The notes beneath the pieces are model-generated. The model saw only the letters and a program-made list of their open reading frames with translations. It ran no database searches and had not been told where the DNA came from. Shown here piece by piece: positions 1-6,719 of a stretch of DNA of 13,222 bases; within the stretch, counting starts at the first letter, position 1, and every line of letters starts with the position of its first letter. Made by a program: the position numbers and the translations under genes. Source of the DNA: Nitratifractor sp. (GTDB taxonomy: Bacteria; Campylobacterota; Campylobacteria; Campylobacterales; Sulfurovaceae); contig WFYP01000166.1 in assembly GCA_015490055.1 (NCBI GenBank), forward strand, positions 1 to 13,222. The letters are read 5' to 3'.

Positions 1-252
1 ATCTTCTTCTCTGCCACTTTTAGATAATAAGTTATTTATAATATTTCTATGTGTATTAATTTCGAGTAGGTTATTGTAAAAAGAATTTATATTATATGCT
101 TGAGTTATATAACAAGCCTCCATAAAAGCTGTCTTTCCAACATTATTTTTCCCACCAATAAGATTAACACGTCCGAAGCCTTCGGCTTTGAAGTCCTTAA
201 ACAGTTTAAAGTTTTTTATCTCTATGTTTTTTATAAAATGTTCTTGGTTCAT
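1..252 (-). CDS. AAA-family ATPase, N-terminal fragment (runs off left edge)
   Basis: Reading leftward from ATG 252-250 there are 84 open codons up to the window edge, so only the N-terminus is present. It starts with a beta-strand/loop typical of SMC/OLD/RecF-like ATPases (IEIKNFKLFKDF, about residues 10-21), then a Walker A, GGKNNVGKT (about residues 33-41), followed by FMEACYI. This arrangement is characteristic of the AAA_15/AAA_21 group, whose members are often DNA-repair or anti-phage ATPases. A Shine-Dalgarno GGAG lies 5 nt before the ATG. It follows hisH on the same strand after 119 bp that hold a REP-like palindrome, so it is probably a separate transcription unit. Walker B, any nuclease domain and any partner gene are outside the window, so a defence role is only a possibility. 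Confidence 0.8.
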   Translation of the reverse strand, partial: MNQEHFIKNIEIKNFKLFKDFKAEGFGRVNLIGGKNNVGKTAFMEACYITQAYNINSFYNNLLEINTHRNIINNLLSKSGREED

Positions 253-293
253 TTTGTCTCCTTAATGCGGGGCTTTTTATTCTCTTTGGCAAA

Positions 294-299
294 GTTATA
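294..299 (-). promoter_or_regulatory. possible -10 box for the AAA ATPase gene
   Basis: On the minus strand this reads TATAAC in an A/T-rich stretch about 40 nt upstream of the ATPase ATG. That is a plausible sigma70 position, and Campylobacterota promoters often lack a clear -35. It is based on one hexamer only. Confidence 0.3.
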
Positions 300-315
300 T
301 ATTTATTAAAACTTA

Positions 316-341
316 CGGGGCAACACATAGGTCGCCCCTAC
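316..341 (-). repeat. REP-like palindrome with GTAG head, copy 1
   Basis: On the minus strand the element reads GTAG, then GGGCGACC, a short loop and TGTTGCCCC. The arms pair if G-T wobbles are allowed. It lies 30 bp after the hisH stop codon. Copy 2 (7692-7718) has almost the same sequence, and copy 3 (8786-8810) shares the GTAG head and the architecture. A GTAG/GTGG tetranucleotide followed by an imperfect hairpin is the signature of REP elements mobilised by RAYT transposases. Confidence 0.65.
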
Positions 342-371
342 AATTACAAATAATCCGGGATAAACTAACCT

Positions 372-986
372 TTATATTTTAGCGAAATTTTCTATAATTT
401 GTAAGCCTTGGTTGTGGCTTTTTTCTGGGTGGGGTTGGAAGCCGTAGATGTTTTCTTTGTTTACGGCACTTACGAATTCGTATCCATATTTTGTTTTACC
501 TATTGCGTATTTGTCGTCGCATATTGCGTGGTATGAGTGTACGAAGTATAGGTAGAACTCTTTTGGTAAGTTTGCGAAGATTTTATCTTCTCTTTGGGTA
601 AATAGTTCATTCCAGCCCATGTGGGGTACTTTTAGGTTTTGGTTGTCAAATTTGCTCTTTTCAAAAGCTACCACTTTGCCATCTATTAAGCCTAGCCCCT
701 CGTTTGCTCCGAACTCTTCGCTACTGTTAAAAAGAAGTTGCATTCCAAGACATGTTCCCATTATGTACTTTCCACTTTTTGCGTACTCTTTTATGGCGTC
801 GCTTAAACCTGTGTTGTTTAAGTGTTCCATTGCGTCGCCAAATGCTCCTACTCCGGGTAGAATTAGCTTATCGTAATCTTTTAATTTGTTGGGGTCGCTC
901 TCTATTTTTGCTTTTGCACCCACTTTTTCAAAAGCGTTATATACTGAGCCTAAGTTTCCCATATTGTAGTTTACTATTGCTATCAT
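372..986 (-). CDS. hisH: imidazole glycerol phosphate synthase, glutaminase subunit HisH
   Basis: HisH is the class-I glutamine amidotransferase subunit of the cytosolic HisHF complex. It releases ammonia from glutamine, which HisF uses to form IGP and AICAR in histidine synthesis. The 204 aa match the usual length. Visible marks are the YNMGNLGSV start, the oxyanion strand LPGVGAFGDAM (42-52), the nucleophile elbow GTCLGMQLL with Cys79, PHMGWNEL (121-128) and the His186/Glu188 pair in PHPEKS, so the catalytic triad is complete. Its ATG overlaps the TGA of the exonuclease gene in an ATGA, so the two are translationally coupled. HisF and HisA are not next to it; it ends an operon of unrelated genes. 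A flagellin- or LPS-pathway HisH paralogue is less likely given the canonical N-terminus. Confidence 0.95.
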   Translation of the reverse strand: MIAIVNYNMGNLGSVYNAFEKVGAKAKIESDPNKLKDYDKLILPGVGAFGDAMEHLNNTGLSDAIKEYAKSGKYIMGTCLGMQLLFNSSEEFGANEGLGLIDGKVVAFEKSKFDNQNLKVPHMGWNELFTQREDKIFANLPKEFYLYFVHSYHAICDDKYAIGKTKYGYEFVSAVNKENIYGFQPHPEKSHNQGLQIIENFAKI

Positions 987-1840
987 CTCTGCTCCAGTAC
1001 TGTTTTTAGTGTGCTGTACATATTTTCATCTATACTTTCGCCACTATCTCGTTTTTTCTTAATATCTCTATATAGCCACTCTAAGTAGCCTCTATCTATC
1101 TCTAGCACAGCTTTTATTAATTTGCCTTTGTATTTTCCAAAATTAAATGTTTTAACTAATACTGGCTTAGAGCTTAACTCTACTAGCTCATTTAGTGCAT
1201 CTTGTTTATCAAAATTTGGGTTTTGTTTTTGAACTCTCTCTATTAGTACATCGAAAAACATCTTAAGTATCACAACATCGCCTATTGCATTGTGTGCTTT
1301 AATATCTACACCATACTTTTTAGCAATGCTATCCTCTTGCTCTTTGTTAAACAGAATATATCTAAAAGTCTGAAGCTTATAGTTTGGCAGTGCATAATCC
1401 CACTCGCCTAAAACTTCGCCAAGTTCAAATAGATGTTTTGCACACTGCAATGTATCTATAAGTTTGCATTTGGCACTAAAGCCATAGTACTCTAATCTTG
1501 CTAAATCAAATGGCAAGTTATGGGCTACTAAATAGTTTGTTGGCGTATTTAACTCTTGCACTCTCTTGTAAAAGTCACTCTGTTCAAAGGGCTGTTTGCC
1601 TGCTAACTCTTCGTTTCTAATACCGTGAACTGCCATAGCATTTACATCTATTAATTTGTTATTGGTTGTTGCACACAGTTCATAATACTGCTCGTAAGCT
1701 TCGTCTAAATCCTCTACAATAGCACCAATCTCTATAATTTGGTCGTCGCTATTTGTTCCTGTTGTTTCGGTATCGAAAAGTATAATTTTACTCTTCTCTC
1801 CATCACTATTTTCACTAAAATCAAAATCGAATAAATCCAT
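983..1840 (-). CDS. DEDDh 3'-5' exonuclease with ExoX-like C-terminal domain
   Basis: This is a DnaQ/epsilon-type 3'-5' exonuclease of 285 aa. Exo I is LFDTETTG (Asp23, Glu25), Exo II is AHNLPFD (Asp112) and Exo III is HNAIGD (His183, Asp188), so all four acidic metal ligands and the general base are present. The C-terminal part (about 231-262, FGKYKGK...GYLEWLYRDI) matches the ExoX-like C-terminal domain seen on many stand-alone DnaQ-fold nucleases, so this is more likely an accessory repair or processing exonuclease than the replicative proofreading subunit. The ATG is preceded by a good ribosome site (GAGGGA, 5-6 nt spacing). It follows ccoS by 16 bp and overlaps hisH by 4 bp, so it sits mid-operon. 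Its substrate (DNA or RNA) cannot be read from sequence. Confidence 0.85.
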   Translation of the reverse strand: MDLFDFDFSENSDGEKSKIILFDTETTGTNSDDQIIEIGAIVEDLDEAYEQYYELCATTNNKLIDVNAMAVHGIRNEELAGKQPFEQSDFYKRVQELNTPTNYLVAHNLPFDLARLEYYGFSAKCKLIDTLQCAKHLFELGEVLGEWDYALPNYKLQTFRYILFNKEQEDSIAKKYGVDIKAHNAIGDVVILKMFFDVLIERVQKQNPNFDKQDALNELVELSSKPVLVKTFNFGKYKGKLIKAVLEIDRGYLEWLYRDIKKKRDSGESIDENMYSTLKTVLEQR

Positions 1841-1856
1841 AATATCCCTCTAATGC

Positions 1857-2096
1857 CTAATCGTTAGGCATATAGTTTTTCTCTTTCTCTTTTTTTCTTT
1901 TGATGGCATCTTTTTTCTTCTGCTCCATCATTACAGCATCTTTATAATCCTCTTCACTATCATATCGTGCTGTGTCTAAAAATTTAGATTGGTCATTAAA
2001 TTGCCCACTCTTTAAACCCCAAAGTAGAGCCCAGAGCCCAAGTGCACCTAAAAAGGTTGATATACCTAGCATTAAAATAATTATATTATCACTCAT
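1857..2096 (-). CDS. ccoS: cbb3-type cytochrome oxidase assembly protein CcoS
   Basis: CcoS is a small inner-membrane protein needed to mature the cbb3-type cytochrome c oxidase, and its gene normally neighbours ccoI, as here. The 79-aa product has one N-terminal transmembrane helix (about residues 4-26) followed by the family motif GLKSGQFND (27-35). A charged Lys/Glu-rich tail (57-73) makes it longer than typical CcoS. The start chosen is the ATG at 2096-2094, which has AGGAT 4 nt upstream. An in-frame ATG 39 nt further out would add a basic stretch encoded by repeat-like DNA and lacks a ribosome site, so it was rejected. The gene lies 120 bp downstream of ccoI, across a hairpin repeat. Confidence 0.88.
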   Translation of the reverse strand: MSDNIIILMLGISTFLGALGLWALLWGLKSGQFNDQSKFLDTARYDSEEDYKDAVMMEQKKKDAIKRKKEKEKNYMPND

Positions 2097-2121
2097 TATT
2101 ATCCTTTTGTTTTTAGCCTTG

Positions 2122-2225
2122 GGCTGAAAAAGCACAAAGCGTAAAGCTGTAAGCGTAAAGCTTACAATGTAGCTGTTTTATAAAATGTGGCTAAGCCACA
2201 CTATAGCTTTCAGCTTTCAGCTTTT
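2122..2225. repeat. hairpin repeat family, copy A
   Basis: The outer arms are degenerate AGCTTTA/AAAGCGT-like heptamers, for example AAAGCGTAAAGCTGTAAGC on the left and AGCTTTCAGCTTTCAGC on the right. The core reads GTAGCTG, TTTTATAAAA, then a perfect TGTGGCT-A-AGCCACA stem (2186-2200). The core resembles the reverse complement of copies C and D. The right arm overlaps the last codon and the stop codon (AGC TGA on the minus strand) of ccoI. Confidence 0.75.
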
Positions 2226-4619
2226 TCTAATTCTAAACGAATTTGCCACAACACTTAAAGAGCTTAAGCTCATTGCTAGTGCGGCAACAAGTGGAGTAAC
2301 ATAGCCCATAACTGCCAGTGGAACTGCTATGACATTATACAATAAACTTAATGATAAATTCTGTTTAATACTCTTAAATACATTTTTTGCAATAACAAAT
2401 GAATCTTTTAAACTCTCTAAAGAGTTATTTAGAAGTACAACATCGCTAACCTCTACTGCAATATCTGCTCCACTGCCCATAGCTATTGCTATGTCGCTTT
2501 TTGCCAAGGCTATAGAGTCGTTTATACCGTCGCCAACCATTACTACTATTTCGCCTTTTTCGTGGTAGCTGTCGATTAGCGAAGCTTTATCTTGCGGTAG
2601 CAAGTTTGCTTCTACTTGCTCTATGCCTACCTCTTTTGCTATTTTGTTTGCTACTTCGGCTCTATCGCCTGTTAGCATTACTACTTTGATACCAAGCTTT
2701 TTAACACTCTTTATAAACTCTTTTGCTTTAGGCTTAACAATATCGCTAAGTTCAAAAAGTGCTACTACTTCGCCATCGATTGCAAAAATATATAATGAGT
2801 TATCACAACTATACTCAAAGTTTATACTATTATGCTTTAAAAGTTCCAAATTTCCACCAAGTAAATTACTATTTTCATAACTTGCTTTTACACCTTTTGC
2901 TTGCAACTCTTTATGCTCTTGCAATTCTAACTCTTTTAAATCGAAATGCTCTAGTAGATAGTTTTTAACACCTTTACTTATTGGGTGGTTTGAAGATTTA
3001 ACCAAAGAGTAAAGCAAGTTTTTATCGTAATCTCTATACTCTTTATAATTTACAACAATCGGCTTACCTACTGTAATTGTGCCTGTTTTATCGAGTGCTA
3101 AAAGTGTAGTTTTTGCCATCGTTTCTATTTTGCTCGCCTCTTTAAACAGTATGCCCTCTTTGGCGGCTTTTGAGATACCAATAAGTGTAGCCATAGGAGT
3201 AGCAAGCCCCAAAGCACAAGGGCAAGCGATAACAATTACAGAAATAGATACAATCAAAGCTTTCTCGAAACCAGCCCCAACTATAAAGTACCACCCTAAA
3301 AATGTAGCTATTGCAATTAAAAGTATTGTTACACTAAAGTAGCCACTAACTTGGTTTGCCAACTGCTCTATATGTGGTTTTTTAGTAATTGCATCACTTA
3401 GTAGTTCTGTGATGTTGTGAAGAAGCGAGTTATTTTCTCGTTTTGTTGTTTTATACTCTATTACGCTATCTATTACCATAGAACCACTAACTATTTCATC
3501 ACCAACTGTTTTTAAAATTGGCTCGCTCTCGCCTGTTAAAATACTTAAATCAAAAGATGCCTTACCTTTGGTTAAGACTCCATCTATTGCTACCTTTTCC
3601 CCAGGTTTCAACTCTATAATTTCGCCCTCTTCAATAATTTCTATAGATTTTAAAACTTTATTATCACCCTCTACGACTAATGCTTCGGTAGGGCTTGAGC
3701 TTGCAATTTTATCGAGCGTATCAGCTGCTTTTTTCTTACTTAAAATCTCTAAATATTTACCAACAAGAACAAAAGTTATAATCATAGTTACCGAATCAAA
3801 ATAGACTTCGCCTTGCTTAGTAATCATAGCATAAACCGAGTAAATATATGCTAAAGTAGCTCCTGCACTTACAAGAACATCCATATTTATAAATTTGTTC
3901 TTAAGCCCATAATATGCACCTCTAAAAAATATAGAACCACTGTAAAATAGCGTAGGTGTTGCAAGTACAAATTCAGCAAAATGAAGAATATTCTTTTTGC
4001 TTTGTTGCATACCTGTAAAGTAGCCAGAGTATAGAGCTATTGCAATCCACATAATATTCATAGTTGCAAATACGGCTACCAAAATTCGAGAGTAGTATTC
4101 GTTTCTAAGTTTAACAGCTTTTTCTTCTTGAATTGCTGGGTCGTATGGGTAGGCGTTGTAGCCGATAGCTCGAATTGTTTCGATAATTTTAGATAGCTTT
4201 ATCTCATCTTCATCCCAAATAACTTTGGCTTTATTGTTAGAGTAGTTAATTGTTGCTTCTATAACGCCGTCGGTTTGGTGAAGCACCTTTTCGTTTAGCC
4301 AAACACAAGCAGAGCAGTGGATACCTTCGATTATTAAATTTATTTCGCTAAAGCCATCTTTTGTAGTCTTTACAAATTTCTTTTTAAAGCCCTCTAAATC
4401 GAAACGCTCTAAATCATCATTTGCATCTAATTTTACAGGTTCGAGTTTATTATTACCAAGTTGTTCATAAAATCCATCTAAATCTTTTGCATTTAAAAGA
4501 TGATAAACCCCTTCGCAACCTTTACAACAGAAGTATAGAGTCTTGCCACTCTCCTCTTCTTTAATCATAACAGATTCATCAAACTCTAATTTGCAGTGTG
4601 TACAAGGTACTTGTGCCAA
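2217..4619 (-). CDS. ccoI: copper-translocating P1B-type ATPase CcoI
   Basis: This inner-membrane ATPase of the CcoI/FixI/CopA2 type exports Cu(I) for metallation of the cbb3 oxidase; the neighbouring ccoS supports that over general copper resistance. Order along the 800 aa: an N-terminal Cys-rich metal-binding domain (Cys6, Cys9, CCKGC at 31-35), an HMA domain with GIHCSAC (Cys102, Cys105), transmembrane helices, TGES (362-365), the membrane CPC motif (466-468), phosphorylated DKTG (Asp510), the HP signature (545-546), TGDR (650-653) and GDGIND (697-702). All key residues are intact. The start is TTG with AAGGGA about 5 nt upstream; it is kept because the next Met (18) would lose Cys6/Cys9. 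The last Ser codon and the TGA lie in repeat copy A. Confidence 0.93.
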   Translation of the reverse strand: MAQVPCTHCKLEFDESVMIKEEESGKTLYFCCKGCEGVYHLLNAKDLDGFYEQLGNNKLEPVKLDANDDLERFDLEGFKKKFVKTTKDGFSEINLIIEGIHCSACVWLNEKVLHQTDGVIEATINYSNNKAKVIWDEDEIKLSKIIETIRAIGYNAYPYDPAIQEEKAVKLRNEYYSRILVAVFATMNIMWIAIALYSGYFTGMQQSKKNILHFAEFVLATPTLFYSGSIFFRGAYYGLKNKFINMDVLVSAGATLAYIYSVYAMITKQGEVYFDSVTMIITFVLVGKYLEILSKKKAADTLDKIASSSPTEALVVEGDNKVLKSIEIIEEGEIIELKPGEKVAIDGVLTKGKASFDLSILTGESEPILKTVGDEIVSGSMVIDSVIEYKTTKRENNSLLHNITELLSDAITKKPHIEQLANQVSGYFSVTILLIAIATFLGWYFIVGAGFEKALIVSISVIVIACPCALGLATPMATLIGISKAAKEGILFKEASKIETMAKTTLLALDKTGTITVGKPIVVNYKEYRDYDKNLLYSLVKSSNHPISKGVKNYLLEHFDLKELELQEHKELQAKGVKASYENSNLLGGNLELLKHNSINFEYSCDNSLYIFAIDGEVVALFELSDIVKPKAKEFIKSVKKLGIKVVMLTGDRAEVANKIAKEVGIEQVEANLLPQDKASLIDSYHEKGEIVVMVGDGINDSIALAKSDIAIAMGSGADIAVEVSDVVLLNNSLESLKDSFVIAKNVFKSIKQNLSLSLLYNVIAVPLAVMGYVTPLVAALAMSLSSLSVVANSFRIRKS

Positions 4620-4635
4620 GGATTTCCCTTTGGGA

Positions 4636-4752
4636 AGCTAAAAGCTAAAAGCATAAAGCTTAAAGCTAACATAGAAGCTCCGCTTTTTTTAATAAAAGCG
4701 AAGCCTCATAGTTGGCTTTAAGCTTTTGGCTTTAAGCTTTTGGCTTTTTTTT
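4636..4752. repeat. hairpin repeat family, copy B
   Basis: The left arm is AGCTAAAAGCTAAAAGC followed by AAAGCTTAAAGCTAAC. The core is GAAGCTCCGCTTTT, a short A/T loop and AAAAGCGAAGCCTC. The right arm is GGCTTTAAGCTTTTGGC, repeated. The 18-mer TTTTAATAAAAGCGAAGC (4687-4704) is identical to that in copy C (6641-6658). The whole element could fold as one long hairpin ending in a T8 run on the plus strand. It lies between divergent ccoI and ribA, so it would be in the ccoI leader if ccoI starts from the shared promoter region. Confidence 0.8.
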
Positions 4753-4786
4753 ATTAGATTTTACCTAAAAGAAGTAAAAAAATTAG

Positions 4787-4792
4787 TATAAT
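4787..4792 (+). promoter_or_regulatory. -10 box for ribA (possible divergent promoter with ccoI)
   Basis: A perfect TATAAT lies 33 nt upstream of the ribA GTG, in an A/T-rich context typical of Campylobacterota sigma70 promoters, and gives a leader of roughly 25 nt. On the opposite strand the overlapping 4785-4790 reads TATACT, so the same site could also fire toward ccoI. Confidence 0.6.
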
Positions 4793-4825
4793 TTGCCAAA
4801 GTTTTTAAAAAAAGGTAGCTAGCTC

Positions 4826-5392
4826 GTGAAAAGTAGTAAAATCTCGAACATTGCCAATTTGCCAACAAAGTATGGAAATTTCAAAATACAATCGTTTAAA
4901 GAGGGCGATAGAGAGCATTTAGTAATATTTACCGAAAATCTCCCCGAAGTACCACTTGTGCGTGTACATTCAGAGTGTTTAACTGGCGATGTTTTAGGCT
5001 CTTTAAAATGCGATTGTGGCGAGCAGTTAGAAGCTAGCTTAAAGCAGATAGCAAAAAGTGGTGGAATGGTAATATACCACCGTCAAGAGGGGCGAAATAT
5101 TGGGCTATTTAATAAGGTAAATGCTTACGCTTTGCAAGATAAGGGCTTAAATACAATAGAGGCAAACCATCAGTTAGGTTTTAAGGCGGATGAGCGAACA
5201 TACGATATTGTAAGAGATATACTTTCGTATTTTGGCATAAAAAAGTTAAAACTTCTTACGAATAACCCTAAAAAGTTAGATGCATTAGAGGGTTTTGAAA
5301 TTGTAGAGCGAGTGCCAATAGTCATAGAGCCAAATGAGTGCAATAGAGGTTATTTGCAAGTTAAGAAAGAGCAGATGGGACACCTCTTGTAA
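4826..5392 (+). CDS. ribA: GTP cyclohydrolase II
   Basis: This cytosolic zinc enzyme opens GTP to 2,5-diamino-6-ribosylamino-4(3H)-pyrimidinone 5'-phosphate, formate and pyrophosphate, the first step of riboflavin synthesis. The 188 aa are collinear with single-domain RibA. Marks are VRVHSECLTGD (46-55), GSLKCDCGEQL (58-68), with zinc ligands Cys51, Cys62 and Cys64, HRQEGRNIGL (85-94), EANHQLGFKADERTYD (112-127), LLTNNPKK (143-150) and the C-terminal MGHLL. There is no DHBP synthase domain, so that activity must be encoded elsewhere. Start is GTG with AAGG about 10 nt upstream and a -10 box at 4787. It heads a plus-strand run; its TAA is followed directly by a short tandem repeat and rsmG. 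Confidence 0.96.
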   Translation: MKSSKISNIANLPTKYGNFKIQSFKEGDREHLVIFTENLPEVPLVRVHSECLTGDVLGSLKCDCGEQLEASLKQIAKSGGMVIYHRQEGRNIGLFNKVNAYALQDKGLNTIEANHQLGFKADERTYDIVRDILSYFGIKKLKLLTNNPKKLDALEGFEIVERVPIVIEPNECNRGYLQVKKEQMGHLL

Positions 5393-5426
5393 GTGAAAAG
5401 TTAATAGTGAAAAGTGAAAAGTTAGG
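5393..5426 (+). repeat. degenerate short tandem repeat (AGTGAAAAGTTA-type)
   Basis: Units such as GTGAAAAGTTA, ATA, GTGAAAA, GTGAAAAGTTA begin at the base after the ribA stop codon and run into the annotated 5' end of rsmG. The tract belongs with those after fabD (7648-7686), mtnN (8624-8657) and the ttcA-like gene (from 9645). Confidence 0.6.
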
Positions 5427-6021
5427 GGTTGAATTGGAATTAGAAAAAGTGTTACTAAAGGCTGGTGTGGAGTTAGAGGCTTCTAAGCTGGCTAAGTTAG
5501 AGAAGTTTATTGATAAGTTAGAGTGGTATAATAGAGTGCATAATATTACTGGAGCTAAGAGTAAAGAGGCGATTGTTGAGAATATTATCGACTCTATTTT
5601 GCCTACTACTTTTATGCCGGAGCCTAAGAGTTTTTTAGATGTTGGTACTGGGGCTGGGTTTCCTGGGCTTATTTGGGCTGTGGTTTGGGATGAGGCAGAG
5701 AGTGTTTTGGCTGAACCTATAAATAAACGAGCTACTTTTTTACGCCTTATGAGCCAAGAGTTGGAGCTAAAAAATTTAACTATTTTCAAAGATAAAGTAG
5801 AGAATTTAGAACACGAGCCATTTGATTTAGTTACTTCTAGGGCAGTTACAAATACAAAGCTGTTACTTGAACTTACAAAGCGAGTTTGTAGCAATGAAAC
5901 AGAATTTCTTTTTTATAAGGGTAGTAGAGTTTACGATGAGATAAAAGAGCTAAATAGTCAGCTTAAATATGATATAGTTCAAAAAGATAAACGAAATTAC
6001 TTATGGATTAAACAGATATGA
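5407..6021 (+). CDS. rsmG: 16S rRNA (guanine527-N7)-methyltransferase RsmG
   Basis: RsmG is a SAM-dependent methyltransferase that modifies G527 of 16S rRNA. Marks are EWYNRVHNITGA (39-50), the SAM-binding loop FLDVGTGAGFPGL (77-88), EPINKRATFLR (103-113) and LVTSRAV (141-147), all canonical. The start is uncertain. GTG at 5407 opens the longest frame (204 aa) but lies inside a tandem repeat and has no ribosome site. TTG at 5434 has AGGGG 5 nt upstream and would give 195 aa, nearer to the short N-termini of relatives. The gene lies 14 bp after ribA, or 41 bp with the TTG start, and overlaps the next gene in an ATGA, so it is cotranscribed. Confidence 0.92.
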   Translation: MKSEKLGVELELEKVLLKAGVELEASKLAKLEKFIDKLEWYNRVHNITGAKSKEAIVENIIDSILPTTFMPEPKSFLDVGTGAGFPGLIWAVVWDEAESVLAEPINKRATFLRLMSQELELKNLTIFKDKVENLEHEPFDLVTSRAVTNTKLLLELTKRVCSNETEFLFYKGSRVYDEIKELNSQLKYDIVQKDKRNYLWIKQI

Positions 6022-6224
6022 TTTTAAAAATAATACTTTTTGGTGCACTGATTTACTTTTTATATAAAGCCTTTGGAGGCGAGTTTAAATTGCCACAAAA
6101 AAAAGATAAAAAAGCAGACGAAGATGGCGATACTCTGGTAGAGTGTAGCAAATGCGGTGTCTTTATTACCAAAAAAGAGGCTATATTTAAAGCTGGTAAA
6201 TATTACTGTGACGAGTGTGCTTAA
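6018..6224 (+). CDS. PP0621-like small membrane protein with zinc-ribbon cysteines
   Basis: The 68-aa product has an N-terminal hydrophobic helix (about 2-18), a Lys/Asp-rich linker (28-38) and a C-terminal Cys pattern CSKC (43-46) ... CDEC (64-67). That layout of one membrane anchor plus a cytosolic treble-clef/zinc-ribbon pair is what PP0621-family proteins show. The role of that family is not established, and none can be read here. The ATG overlaps the rsmG TGA, and the stop TAA is followed immediately by the next ATG, so the three genes are translationally coupled. Assignment to PP0621 is from memory of the motif. Confidence 0.75.
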   Translation: MILKIILFGALIYFLYKAFGGEFKLPQKKDKKADEDGDTLVECSKCGVFITKKEAIFKAGKYYCDECA

Positions 6225-6602
6225 ATGTTAATATTTGGTGTTAAAGATTTACCAACTCCTAACTTTTTTAGTGTCGAGTCTGTAGAAGATATTAAAAAGA
6301 GCAGCCCAAAAGATATTGTGCTGTTAAAGAGTTTTAATTCACCTTACGAGTTAGCAAAATATTGCCAAGCTAACGATATTGCTTACGGTGTAGAGGTTGC
6401 TAGCATAAAAGAGGCTATCTTTGCATCTAATTTAGGAGCAAGTTTTATAATTTGCAGTTTCGAGTTAGCCAAGGAGATACAAAAAGTTGCAGACAACTAC
6501 TTGTGGGATAGTAAAGTTTTAGCTAAAATTAGTAACGAAGATGAGATAGAGAGCGTTGCAGTAGCAGGTGTTGATGGAGCGATTTTGGGAGCTGAAAGCT
6601 GA
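6225..6602 (+). CDS. unknown beta/alpha-repeat protein (partial TIM-barrel-like)
   Basis: I do not recognise this 125-aa protein. Its pattern alternates short hydrophobic strands and amphipathic helices: IVLLKSF (31-37), IAYGVEVAS (52-60) then IKEAIFASNLGASFIIC (61-77), VLAKIS (98-103) and VAVAGVDGAIL (111-121). This resembles consecutive beta-alpha units of aldolase/phosphate-binding TIM barrels, but the length is about half a barrel and no catalytic Lys/Glu set is obvious. No signal or membrane segment is seen. It begins with no gap after the PP0621-like gene. Its last codons and TGA (GGAGCTGAAAGCTGA) are made of the hairpin repeat (copy C), so the original C-terminus may have been altered by the repeat. 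Probably a Campylobacterota family of unknown role. Confidence 0.7.
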   Translation: MLIFGVKDLPTPNFFSVESVEDIKKSSPKDIVLLKSFNSPYELAKYCQANDIAYGVEVASIKEAIFASNLGASFIICSFELAKEIQKVADNYLWDSKVLAKISNEDEIESVAVAGVDGAILGAES

Positions 6603-6700
6603 AAGCATAAAGCTGAAAGCCGATTGTGTGGCTCCGCCTCTTTTAATAAAAGCGAAGCTACATTGTTAGCTTTAAGCTTTGTGCTTTTAGCTTTAAGCTT
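6590..6700. repeat. hairpin repeat family, copy C
   Basis: The left arm is AGCTGAAAGCTGAAAGC with AAAGCTGAAAGCC. The core is GTGTGGCTCCGCCTC, then TTTTAATAAAAGCGAAGC (6641-6658, identical to copy B) and TACATTG. The right arm is TTAGCTTTAAGCTTTG plus TGCTTTTAGCTTTAAGC. The outer arms are mutually complementary, so the element can form a long imperfect hairpin. It contributes the stop codon of the upstream gene and ends 7 nt before the fabD ribosome site. Confidence 0.8.
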
Positions 6701-6719
6701 AAAAAACAAAGGATATACA

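Noticed and set aside
100..309. Plus-strand 69-codon frame near the left edge
   Set aside because: It is antisense to the AAA ATPase start and has no ribosome site; the Walker A on the minus strand is clearly real.
2097..2135. Upstream ATG for ccoS (13 extra residues)
   Set aside because: The extension is basic and not CcoS-like; the inner ATG has AGGAT at correct spacing just before the membrane helix.
4636..4752. CRISPR-like array
   Set aside because: Units are 6-8 nt, degenerate and without spacers; the whole is a hairpin repeat, and no cas gene is present.
4736..4752. T-run after hairpin B as an intrinsic terminator
   Set aside because: On the plus strand no gene ends upstream of it (ccoI and ribA diverge), so it has no transcript to end.
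6624..6719. N-terminal extension of fabD
   Set aside because: It only translates hairpin repeat C; ATG 6720 has a ribosome site and the canonical FabD N-terminus.
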